This document shows, piece by piece, positions 1 to 5,900 of a stretch of DNA of 7,499 nt; position 1 is the stretch's first letter, and every line of letters starts with the position of its first letter. A model generated the notes under the pieces. The model made no database searches. It was not told the DNA's origin and saw only the letters and a list, made by a program, of their open reading frames with translations. Location: assembly GCA_905192805.1 (NCBI GenBank), contig CAJJMF010000129.1, positions 1 through 7,499 on the forward strand, read 5' to 3'. The translations under genes and the position numbers were made by a program. The stretch comes from an uncultured Sutterella sp. (GTDB lineage Bacteria; Pseudomonadota; Gammaproteobacteria; Burkholderiales; Burkholderiaceae_F).

Positions 1-47
1 GCCCGCAGACTTCGGTGGATATTACTGTTCTTACGGCCTTTGTGTAA

Positions 48-686
48 TTGTCTCTAACGGAATTACCAAAAATTCTTGCCAAAAACGGCCATACGATCGT
101 GACGGATCCCGCTCTGGCGTTTAAGACGGCTCACTATTCGTATCCTGAGACGGACGAGATTCCGGTCTGGGATCCATGGCGACAAGGGCCGCTCGTGGGC
201 GAAACGGATTGTGCGATTTTGCCTGATCGGTATTGGAAAAAAGATACGTCGTTGTTGGAAGCGATTGAAATGGATGGGGTGCGAGCGGGATTTTTTATTG
301 TGCCCTTGGGGATGATTTCGGAAACCGAAGCACAGAATCGGCTCAATGCCTTGCGTGAGCATCTGCTCAGCTCGTGTGGCAAGGCCTTGCGCATCACGGG
401 CGAAGCGATGGGTGAGGAGTACGGCCTCTTAGATGTGCTGTTGTGGGATCAAGCGGTCGTTTTTGAGGCGGCTAAAGCGTTTGCGCAAAAAGCGCAACTC
501 ACGACGTTGCGCTACCAAAGTTTTGCCGCCTGCTGCCCGATGTTGACGCTGTGGGAAAAAGACCCGCGACGTAAGCCAACAAGCGGTGGGTGGGCGAAAA
601 AAACGAAGTCGAAACGGCACCCGAAGCCGACCACTCCCGTCGCAGAGCCCGCCTGGACGTTCGAAGGACCCATGGGAAAGGCGTAG
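48..686 (+). CDS. C-terminal part of a TPR-type hypothetical protein; probably an interrupted or shortened paralogue of the 981-2534 product
   Basis: The function is unknown. The 212-residue product aligns with the C-terminal ~170 residues of the protein at 981-2534. Shared blocks are LTELP near residue 3, G-V-R-AGF at 77-82 (GIVAGF in the partner) and LLDVLLWD...AAKAF at 127-145 (YLDVFAWD...IAKAF). The distance from LTELP to AGF is about 75 residues here and 71 in the partner, so the homology is colinear. The TTG start at 48 has no Shine-Dalgarno and sits directly after an in-frame TAA (45-47). The same frame is open from base 3 to 44, so the N-terminal two thirds may lie upstream of the window, cut off by this stop. 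The tail (about 172-200) is Lys/Arg/Pro-rich and has no counterpart in the partner. There is no signal peptide or membrane segment. A short independent protein is possible but less likely. The coding frame is certain; the start is not. Confidence 0.6.
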   Translation: MSLTELPKILAKNGHTIVTDPALAFKTAHYSYPETDEIPVWDPWRQGPLVGETDCAILPDRYWKKDTSLLEAIEMDGVRAGFFIVPLGMISETEAQNRLNALREHLLSSCGKALRITGEAMGEEYGLLDVLLWDQAVVFEAAKAFAQKAQLTTLRYQSFAACCPMLTLWEKDPRRKPTSGGWAKKTKSKRHPKPTTPVAEPAWTFEGPMGKA

Positions 687-709
687 TGTCGGTTTCTCCC
701 GCCTCCAAG

Positions 710-742
710 GCATCTTTCTCTTCGCGAGGAAGGTGCTTTTTT
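710..742 (+). terminator. Rho-independent terminator
   Basis: An 11-bp stem pairs 710-720 with 726-736, including two G-U wobbles, around a five-base TTCGC loop. Six T residues follow at 737-742. It lies 23 bases after the TAG of the first coding frame and isolates it from the next transcription unit. Confidence 0.85.
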
Positions 743-809
743 GTCACTAGTCCTTGGGGGGATAAATCATAAATAGGTGGAAAGGATTGTTCTAAGGGTT
801 TTTCCCTGA

Positions 810-838
810 TTGAAGATCATATAGTGACCTACTATACT
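810..838 (+). promoter_or_regulatory. Predicted sigma-70 promoter for the 981-2534 gene
   Basis: A -35-like TTGAAG (810-815) and a -10-like TATACT (833-838) are separated by exactly 17 bases. Transcription would start near 845, leaving a leader of about 135 bases before the preferred start codon. The surrounding spacer (about 743-965) is clearly more AT-rich than the genes on either side. I see no other convincing element in it. Confidence 0.55.
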
Positions 839-980
839 GCATGAAATAGAATTAGTTTCTCATTGTTTTATCGGTATTTTTTTAGGTTAATCAATAATAA
901 GGATCCTCACGATTATCTTGGTTGTCGCTCGGTATGTTGTGCGGTGGATATCTCTGGACCCGTAGATGAGGGAAATTGTC

Positions 981-2534
981 ATGAACCTACTCGAGCGAAG
1001 TGAAAAGTGGGCTGCCGAAGGCGCCTGGGATAAGATCATTGAACGGTTACGTGCGTCGCCGAGCGTCCCCAAGTCGCCAGAACTCACACTGGCGCTCACG
1101 AAAGCGTACCTTCAAAAAGCTCAAGAGAACCCGCAGTACTACTGGGAGGCGCAACGGGTGTTGGATGAAGGTAGTCACACTAGCTATTGGTTTCACAACT
1201 ACTACCAAGGCCTCATTGATTTGCGTCTGGGGCGACCCTTTCAAGCGCTGGAAGACTTGTCGGAGTTTTGGAGCTGGGGCCCCCAGCATGGCAACTACCA
1301 GAACTGGCCCGAGCTTTGGGAGGAGGCGGTCTCGTGCATTTCGTTGCCCAAACCTGAGCCCACGTTTCGCGAATCTGTTGAGTCTGCGTGGGCAACGTTT
1401 CTTGAGCGTGAAGCGGAATTTGAAGCGTTAGTAGCCTCAGCTGAGAACTCCCATGCTTTCAAACAGGTCGATGACTGGCTGTTTAACGTTTTTTGGCCCG
1501 CCAAACTCGGTGTATGGGTGACCTTCACTCGGCATGAAGGCGAACCCACCTTACTCGTCTGGGAGAAAAAGCCTTGGGTCGATGGGCGTACGGTTGAGGA
1601 AGAACTCGAACTCTTGGGAACCAGTTTTGAAAGTGATTTGCTCTGTTGGCAGTATGTGCTCGATTGTGCCCCTCAGTCGGTGCGAGACCGCTGGCATCTT
1701 CATGCGGGTCATTTCCCAGATCCCGAGGCGCATCTCGAGTGGATCTGCGACGAGATGTATCCTGCCACATCTGTCAAATTTCGGCTCTGTGGGAGCGATC
1801 CCAACCATCTCGAACTCTGGCTCTATTGTCAAGCCCTAGGTTATGCGGTGGAGTTCTACCCGGAGGATGCTCAAGCCTACCTAGAGGATCTCGTGACCAG
1901 GCTGTTGGGCGAAATGACCGCCTATCGCTACCTGAAAACCATTCGGATAAAAAGCGAACCCTTTCCCAAGGCTCGCCCACTAACGGAGTTGCCCGCAGCG
2001 CTCGCAGCCTTAGGAATAACCGAGGAGACCGAGCCCATTCGGATTGCACCGATGATGGAGCGTGTCTTTAAGCGGGTTCGCCAACCCACTGTACGTACCG
2101 AGGTGCAAACGAATGTCACACGTATTCCGCAACTCGTTCAAGAGTATCGGAAAAAGAAACATTATATTTTTGAGAGATTGCTTCGTTACGGTATTGTTGC
2201 AGGATTTTTGGTGTGTAATCGCACGGACACTGCCCCCTTTGCACCGAACGAAGAGAAGTATTTGCAGCAAAAATTGGAAGCGTACTTTGCTGAGCATGCC
2301 GGTGAGCGTGTGCTACGCGTGTTTGGCTATGCTCACTCCGACACCACTCTCTACCTTGATGTTTTTGCTTGGGACTTGCCAAACTTCTTAGTGATCGCGA
2401 AAGCGTTTTTCCGCGAACACACCGAATGGTGTGGGGGATTCCATACCTATACACAGGAGGCCCGGTTGATTGTGCTTAGTGAGGCGACGCGCTCGCCCGA
2501 TGTGGTGACGGTGCCACCGCTCGTGGCAGAGTAA
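981..2534 (+). CDS. TPR-like multidomain protein of unknown function (517 aa)
   Basis: The role is unknown. The protein has no signal peptide or membrane helix and is probably cytoplasmic. The first ~120 residues form helix pairs of tetratricopeptide type rich in Trp/Tyr/Leu, suggesting a protein-binding scaffold. Residues ~130-330 form a mixed alpha/beta region starting with an amphipathic helix. The last ~180 residues hold LTELP (334), GIVAGF (404) and the LDVFAWDLP motif (WD at 464-465), and are homologous to the product at 48-686. From memory, this order of regions resembles TPR-annotated hypothetical proteins of gut bacteria, but no function can be attached. The ATG at 981 is preferred because GAGGGA at 968-973 sits 7 bases before it. 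The ATG at 966 (522 aa) has only a weak GGA upstream. The gene is monocistronic, with its own promoter at 810-838. An immunity or accessory role is speculation, since no partner toxin is visible. Confidence 0.85.
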   Translation: MNLLERSEKWAAEGAWDKIIERLRASPSVPKSPELTLALTKAYLQKAQENPQYYWEAQRVLDEGSHTSYWFHNYYQGLIDLRLGRPFQALEDLSEFWSWGPQHGNYQNWPELWEEAVSCISLPKPEPTFRESVESAWATFLEREAEFEALVASAENSHAFKQVDDWLFNVFWPAKLGVWVTFTRHEGEPTLLVWEKKPWVDGRTVEEELELLGTSFESDLLCWQYVLDCAPQSVRDRWHLHAGHFPDPEAHLEWICDEMYPATSVKFRLCGSDPNHLELWLYCQALGYAVEFYPEDAQAYLEDLVTRLLGEMTAYRYLKTIRIKSEPFPKARPLTELPAALAALGITEETEPIRIAPMMERVFKRVRQPTVRTEVQTNVTRIPQLVQEYRKKKHYIFERLLRYGIVAGFLVCNRTDTAPFAPNEEKYLQQKLEAYFAEHAGERVLRVFGYAHSDTTLYLDVFAWDLPNFLVIAKAFFREHTEWCGGFHTYTQEARLIVLSEATRSPDVVTVPPLVAE

Positions 2535-2544
2535 TCGGTAACGT

Positions 2545-2572
2545 TGACTGCCCGTGGTGTGTGTCACGGTCA
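2545..2572 (+). terminator. Weak hairpin after the TPR-like gene
   Basis: CCGTG (2552-2556) pairs with CACGG (2565-2569) around a GTGTGTGT loop. An outer TGA/TCA can extend the stem across a bulge. It lies about 11 bases after the TAA, but no T-run follows, so it is not a convincing intrinsic terminator and may be only an RNA 3'-end structure. Confidence 0.25.
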
Positions 2573-2627
2573 GGGAAATTCCGAGATTGTGCCCGTTTGG
2601 CGAGTGCCCGTACACTCAAAAGGAGGG

Positions 2628-2676
2628 CGCTCATGAGTGCCTCACTTTTCTGAGCGAACGCACCCGATGTCGCTCA
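2628..2676 (+). promoter_or_regulatory. Leader RNA with mutually exclusive hairpins ahead of the exported reductase gene
   Basis: Three arms are visible: CGCTCA (2628-2633), TGAGCGA (2651-2657) and TCGCTCA (2670-2676). The middle arm can pair with either outer arm: six bp over a 17-base loop upstream, or seven bp over a 12-base loop downstream. The upstream pairing would cover the first base of the leader start codon. The downstream pairing contains the leader stop codon and ends 11 bases before the AGGAG of the reductase gene. The layout resembles an attenuation-type leader. The stems are short, so chance is not excluded, and no clear T-run marks a terminator. Confidence 0.3.
2633..2653 (+). 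CDS. Possible six-residue leader peptide (MSASLF)
   Basis: The frame reads ATG AGT GCC TCA CTT TTC TGA. It is preceded by a perfect AGGAGG (2621-2626) six bases before the ATG, a stronger ribosome site than most in the window. It lies 48 bases before the reductase start at 2701. The peptide shows no repeated regulatory codons. Its stop codon falls inside the arm of a hairpin (2651-2676), so translation could affect leader folding. A GTG at 2637 opens a longer frame over the reductase gene, but that frame looks like a shadow. That this frame is translated is inference. Confidence 0.3.
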   Translation: MSASLF

Positions 2677-2700
2677 CCCACCCAACAAGGAGATGGTCCT

Positions 2701-3555
2701 ATGAAGACAACCCGCCTTTTGCTTGCCTTGACCTTGGCTACGCTTGCCTTCTCATCCTATTCGGCGGATTCGGTGAGTTCCGCCTCAAAACATCGCCACA
2801 AGAAACCCAAACCCGTAGCGACGGAAAACTACGATGCCGTGAGTTCCGCTTCGATTGTGCCCGCGAGCCTTCGTCAGAGTGTGAAAGCGAGTGGCTTTAC
2901 CGACTCGAGCGCGAAAAAAGTGCTCATGGTCGTAGGGGATCCGCGTCACGAATCCGTGGAGTGGGATCTGGTCAATACGGCCATAGCGCATTTTCAAGCC
3001 CGTGGGCTTGAAGTGGAACTCCGTGACCTCTATGCGATTCACTTCAACCCGGTGGTGACCCGCGAAACGTTCTTCCATGCGAAAGACGGGTTGGGGAAAA
3101 CGCCTCCAGGCATTGGCGAAGAACAAGCGTTTGTGAGCAAAGCGGACTACATTGTCTTTTGCTACCCGAATTGGCACGATTCGCCCAATGCGATCACCAA
3201 AGGCTATATTGAACGCGTTTTCTCGAAGCAATTTGCGTACCGCGATACCGAAAAAGGCCTTGAAGGTCTTCTAAAAGGCAAGTCGCTCTACACGATCATG
3301 AATGCAGGCTGGGTTGGTCAAGGCCGTGGTGACGTGGGCGATGGGATCGGGAAGACGGATGCCATTTGGGACAAGTATCTCAATGCCTACAAGGTCGTGG
3401 ACGATGACACTGCGGGCTTCTGGGGGATGAAAAACTTGGGTCGCTTTGTGAACGATCAAACGCCCAAAAATACGGACCCCGAGTATGCGCAAAAGATCGA
3501 AGTCCTGCGTGGGGCGCTTAAAGCCAAGCTCGATACGGTCTTTGGACTCAAGTAG
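2701..3555 (+). CDS. Exported flavodoxin-fold NAD(P)H:quinone oxidoreductase-like protein
   Basis: The 284-residue product is predicted to carry an N-terminal Sec signal: K-T-T-R, a hydrophobic core L6-F17, and likely cleavage after Ser21 (S-Y-S before Ala). A ~50-residue linker rich in Lys/His/Pro/Ser follows. The flavodoxin-like domain runs from about residue 72 to the end: the first strand KVLMVVGDPRHES (73-85) leads into the flavin-phosphate loop, DYIVFCYPNWHDSPNAITKG lies at 149-168, and NAGWVGQGRGD at 201-211. These match the Flavodoxin_2 family (MdaB/NQO-type), which uses FMN or FAD to reduce quinones with NAD(P)H. The usual WW of the 'P-x-WW' motif is NWH here. The ATG at 2701 is chosen for AGGAG at 2688-2692 and the signal peptide; the in-frame GTG at 2554 lacks both. 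Family members are normally cytosolic, so export without a Tat motif is unusual. The exact substrate is unknown. Confidence 0.85.
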   Translation: MKTTRLLLALTLATLAFSSYSADSVSSASKHRHKKPKPVATENYDAVSSASIVPASLRQSVKASGFTDSSAKKVLMVVGDPRHESVEWDLVNTAIAHFQARGLEVELRDLYAIHFNPVVTRETFFHAKDGLGKTPPGIGEEQAFVSKADYIVFCYPNWHDSPNAITKGYIERVFSKQFAYRDTEKGLEGLLKGKSLYTIMNAGWVGQGRGDVGDGIGKTDAIWDKYLNAYKVVDDDTAGFWGMKNLGRFVNDQTPKNTDPEYAQKIEVLRGALKAKLDTVFGLK

Positions 3556-3579
3556 CACTTCAACGGCTTTCAATAAACC

Positions 3580-3612
3580 AAACCCCGCGGCATTGAGTGT
3601 CTCGGGGTTTTT
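3580..3612 (+). terminator. Intrinsic terminator between convergent genes, probably bidirectional
   Basis: AAACCCCG (3580-3587) pairs with CGGGGTTT (3603-3610) over a 15-base loop, and the T-run continues to 3612. It lies 25 bases after the reductase stop. Read on the - strand, the stem sits just past the stop of the 3616-4479 gene and ends in TTT, then GG, then TTT. It therefore probably serves both convergent transcripts, more strongly on the + strand. Confidence 0.75.
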
Positions 3613-3615
3613 CCG

Positions 3616-4479
3616 TTATTGCGCGGGCGTTTTGCCAAAGTCTGCGGGCACGCTTCTCAGTAAACTCTCGACCGTGCCGTAGCGTACGCACACAATTTCG
3701 TGAAGGCTACGCTGATAAATGAGGGCAAGCCGGGGAGCCTCGGGGTCCGTTACGCCCGCAAGCGTAATCGGTACCACCCATTCGGCGCGGTTACCTTCTT
3801 GCAAGGGATAGGCCCCGTCGGGTTCGCGACGGTGCGTCATGATCGTAAAGAGCGTCTCTAGGGCTTTGATGATGAGGGTGCGTTTCGGGTCCAGGGCAAT
3901 TTGCTGCTTATCCAAACGGAATTGTTTGGTTTCTAAGAGGCGCAACGGTTCATTGGGTTGCACAAAGAGTTCGTTTTCAATCTTGGAGTCGGTCGCTGCT
4001 TCGACGTCGGTGGCGTTGCCTAAATGCGTTTTATTGGCTAAGAATTTTTCGCGTTCGCGATCGCGCCATTTAATTAGCCCTTGGGCTTCTTGCAAACTCG
4101 TAATCGTTTGTAGCGTCGGTTGGGCAGCGGGGCTCATCGTGCGCGGTGCACTCGGGGTGGCGGTGTCGACGGTCGATACGCCGTCGTCTTCTTCATCGTC
4201 CCCTGCACGAGGCGCAAGCCCCACGTCTAAGGACCCCGCCTCCACCGTCAGTGGGGCAAAGAGGTTCCCTTGTTCGAAGAGACCGGGGATTTGGGCGGGC
4301 GGTGTCGCACGACGTCGTGGACGGGGTTTTTTAAAGGGAATACCACCTTCGAGCACGGTGCGCTCCAAGGCGAGCGTAAAGAAGGCCTCCGGGGTGTAGC
4401 CTGCATCGTGTAAAAGGCGTAACGCTCTTTGAAGCGTGTCGGCGTTCATCGTTAGTTGAATGTCGAGCGTCTTATGCAT
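3616..4479 (-). CDS. RelB/DinJ-like ribbon-helix-helix protein with a long linker and an unrecognised C-terminal domain
   Basis: The first ~50 of 287 residues have the layout of RelB/DinJ antitoxin DNA-binding domains: a short strand (LDIQLTMN), two helices (DTLQRALRLLHDAG and PEAFFTLALERTVLEG), then GGIPF at 45-49, a signature of that family. A basic patch (KPRPRRR, 51-57) and a disordered Pro/Ala/Thr linker with DDEEDD at 94-99 follow. Residues ~125-150 are charged and helical. Residues ~165-280 form an alpha/beta domain I do not recognise, with conserved-looking DGAYPLQEG (221-229) and RAEWVVPITLAG (231-242). Classical RelB/DinJ proteins are only ~80-100 residues and sit beside a RelE/YafQ toxin; none is present here. 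It may be a DNA-binding regulator built on an antitoxin fold. The ATG at 4479 has GGGAGGAG close upstream, a tight spacing. The RHH call is by pattern only. Confidence 0.75.
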   Translation of the reverse strand: MHKTLDIQLTMNADTLQRALRLLHDAGYTPEAFFTLALERTVLEGGIPFKKPRPRRRATPPAQIPGLFEQGNLFAPLTVEAGSLDVGLAPRAGDDEEDDGVSTVDTATPSAPRTMSPAAQPTLQTITSLQEAQGLIKWRDREREKFLANKTHLGNATDVEAATDSKIENELFVQPNEPLRLLETKQFRLDKQQIALDPKRTLIIKALETLFTIMTHRREPDGAYPLQEGNRAEWVVPITLAGVTDPEAPRLALIYQRSLHEIVCVRYGTVESLLRSVPADFGKTPAQ

Positions 4480-4565
4480 ACTCCTCCCGCTGTCTCGTGC
4501 TTACGTACCCGTTATCGTTTTGTTTTGGCGTTCGGGATGCAGGGGGCGTTGGTCGGTAAGGGGCA

Positions 4566-4581
4566 CTCCCGCCATCGGGAG
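4566..4581. other. Small perfect hairpin upstream of the RHH gene
   Basis: CTCCCG (4566-4571) and CGGGAG (4576-4581) form a perfect 6-bp stem with a CCAT tetraloop. On the - strand it would lie in the leader of the RHH-fusion gene, about 87 bases before its start codon. It has no T-run, so it is not a terminator; its role is unknown. Confidence 0.3.
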
Positions 4582-4590
4582 AAACCGCCA

Positions 4591-4640
4591 TCACGAGTCG
4601 CCAGCAGCCGCCACCAGCCGCCACCAGCCGCTACAAGCGG
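4591..4640. repeat. Degenerate 10-bp tandem repeat, about five units
   Basis: The consensus unit is CCACCAGCCG (CGGCTGGTGG on the - strand). Two central units (4611-4630) are identical, 4601-4610 differs at one base, and the outer units (4591-4600 and 4631-4640) match at 7 of 10. The array lies 112-161 bases upstream of the RHH gene start. A 10-bp period is one helical turn, as in operators bound cooperatively by RHH dimers, but that function is inference. The 378-base stretch 4480-4857 has no credible gene; besides this array it holds the hairpin, the palindrome and the ygfZ terminator listed separately. Confidence 0.6.
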
Positions 4641-4665
4641 GCATAAGGGTGTTCATCGTGCCTGC

Positions 4666-4677
4666 ACACGAACGTGT
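4666..4677. promoter_or_regulatory. Operator-like palindrome
   Basis: ACACG and CGTGT flank a central AA, giving a 12-bp interrupted palindrome. It lies 25 bases beyond the 10-bp repeat array in the upstream region of the RHH gene. Small palindromes of this size are typical autoregulatory sites of antitoxin-type RHH proteins. I found no clear promoter next to it, so the assignment is tentative. Confidence 0.25.
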
Positions 4678-4786
4678 TGAGTCTTCGACTAAGTCTAACA
4701 ATGACGCACTGAAAATGCTACCCAAGATTAATGCCTAGGGAAAAACGCTAAGGGGAGAAAAATCAATAAGTCTAGGAGAAATAAGT

Positions 4787-4822
4787 AAAAAAATTGGCCA
4801 GTCTGTCGCGCAGACTGGCCAA
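4787..4822 (-). terminator. Rho-independent terminator of the mltG-ygfZ unit
   Basis: A perfect 12-bp inverted repeat (4794-4805 with 4811-4822) surrounds a five-base loop. Seven A residues at 4787-4793 become a U-run on the - strand transcript. It lies 35 bases past the ygfZ stop codon. No T-run follows on the + strand, so it acts in one direction. Confidence 0.92.
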
Positions 4823-4857
4823 AAGCATGAGGCGCGTTGTGGTAGGAACGCCAAAAC

Positions 4858-5847
4858 TTAGTCTAACGCGTAGGGAAGCGTCACGGGCGTCATGACGGCA
4901 CCGTCAAGGGTTAACTTCAACCCTGCGTTACGCGCATCAATCAAGTTCGAGGTCATGACCGCAACCACATCGCCCACCTTGGCGGCGTAGACCACATAAC
5001 CCACGGGGTCGGTGCTGCCTTCGGCATAAACGTCGGCGCCTGGCGCGGGCACGTCGCCCGTCGTGAGGCTCACAAAGCCACGGCGGTTTGTCTTACCGAC
5101 GTGCTTTAAGCGCGAGACCACTTCTTGGCCCGGGTAGCACCCCTTGGTAAAGGAGACCCCATCGACCAAATCCAAATTCACGGCCTGCGGCACAAAGAGT
5201 CCCGACGTGGGGGCAAAGACGCTCGGCATCCCCGCGAGGATTTCGGAGGCGAAGAATTGGGCGTTATTGGGTTCAAGCGCACAGTTTTTCCCGCAAGGCC
5301 AAGCAAAGTCGGCGTTGGTGACGACTAAGGCACGGTCCGCACCGACGCCCAACGTTTCGTTATCAACGGCGGCGCGTAAGCCTAAAACGGTGGCGGTGTC
5401 ACTCGTCGCGACCTCGTCGACCCCGGCCACGGGAAGCCCCGCTTTGGCGAGCACATCGTGGGCTTTGCGCGTAATCGCCCAGAGGGTACGGCCTTCCATC
5501 GCACAGTCAATGGTGACATCGTCACGCAACACAAACATCTTTAAACGCTTAATGATCGCGGGGGCGCTCGACTTCGGGATCATCATCATGACGTCCGTCT
5601 CGCCCGTGAGCCAATAGCGCATCGTCCCTAAGAGACGACCCTTCGGGTCGCAGTAGCCCGTGAGGGCGTGTTTGCTCCCTAAGTGGATCACTTCGTTCGT
5701 TAAAACGCGCTGCAAAAAGTCGCGTGCGTCTTTACCGGAGAGTTTTACCATTCCCCAGGCCGAGAGGCGCACCACGGCGCCCGTGGCTTCAGGGGCGCTG
5801 AACGTGAGGGTGGTGGCGTCGCAGGCATTCGTTTGGCAATCTGTCAT
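4858..5847 (-). CDS. ygfZ: Folate-binding protein YgfZ, Fe-S cluster maintenance
   Basis: YgfZ is a cytoplasmic GcvT-like protein that uses tetrahydrofolate and supports the activity and repair of iron-sulfur enzymes such as MiaB. The 329-residue length is normal for the family. The diagnostic K-G-C-Y-x-G-Q-E motif is intact at 235-242, with the conserved cysteine at 237, followed by VVSRLKHVGKTNRRG. The N-terminal half shows the usual LSGKDARDFLQ (36-46) and GYCDPKGRLL (64-73) blocks of the folate-binding domain. The start at 5847 has GGGAG six bases upstream (5854-5858). It lies 53 bases downstream of mltG in the same direction and probably shares its transcript, which ends at the 4787-4822 hairpin. 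No residues appear to be missing. Confidence 0.93.
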   Translation of the reverse strand: MTDCQTNACDATTLTFSAPEATGAVVRLSAWGMVKLSGKDARDFLQRVLTNEVIHLGSKHALTGYCDPKGRLLGTMRYWLTGETDVMMMIPKSSAPAIIKRLKMFVLRDDVTIDCAMEGRTLWAITRKAHDVLAKAGLPVAGVDEVATSDTATVLGLRAAVDNETLGVGADRALVVTNADFAWPCGKNCALEPNNAQFFASEILAGMPSVFAPTSGLFVPQAVNLDLVDGVSFTKGCYPGQEVVSRLKHVGKTNRRGFVSLTTGDVPAPGADVYAEGSTDPVGYVVYAAKVGDVVAVMTSNLIDARNAGLKLTLDGAVMTPVTLPYALD

Positions 5848-5872
5848 TGTTTTCTCCCGAATAAGAGTGTCG

Positions 5873-5899
5873 AAAAAAGGTATGGCGTCCCGTCACGCC
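5873..5899 (-). terminator. Weak hairpin between mltG and ygfZ, possible partial attenuator
   Basis: On the - strand, directly after the mltG stop, GGCGT pairs with ACGCC (5895-5899 with 5884-5888) over a six-base loop. Six U residues (5873-5878) follow after a five-base gap. The stem is short and the U-run is displaced, so it would at most reduce read-through into ygfZ. Confidence 0.25.
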
Positions 5900-5900
5900 G

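Noticed and set aside
1..15. The first 15 bases match 14 of 15 bases of the 3' end of the RHH-fusion gene (reverse complement of 3636-3650), in the frame encoding PADFG, hinting at a second copy upstream.
   Set aside because: The match stops after 15 bases and the residues that follow differ. A few 12-base matches are expected by chance in a window of this size. Worth a glance only if upstream sequence is available.
2611..2616. TACACT with TTGTGC 18 bases upstream as a promoter for the reductase gene.
   Set aside because: Its start site would fall at about 2623, inside the AGGAGG of the mini-frame, and the -35 is poor. No promoter for this gene can be called with confidence.
2554..2700. N-terminal extension of the reductase gene to the GTG at 2554.
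   Set aside because: It would bury the signal peptide inside the protein, lacks a ribosome site, and runs through the leader structures. The ATG at 2701 has AGGAG at the right distance.
2637..3011. A 124-codon + strand frame starting at GTG, near the strong AGGAGG at 2621.
   Set aside because: It overlaps the reductase gene in another frame and has no recognisable domain. The frame is explained by the composition of the real gene.
3839..4399. A 186-codon + strand frame opposite the RHH-fusion gene.
   Set aside because: It is antisense to a gene with clear domain signatures and a ribosome site, and it reads as a composition shadow rich in Ser/Arg/Val.
4456..4738. Overlapping + strand frames of 74 and 92 codons in the spacer upstream of the RHH gene.
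   Set aside because: They cross the 10-bp repeat array, have no ribosome site and show no protein-like pattern. Their His/Arg/Pro content comes from the repeats.
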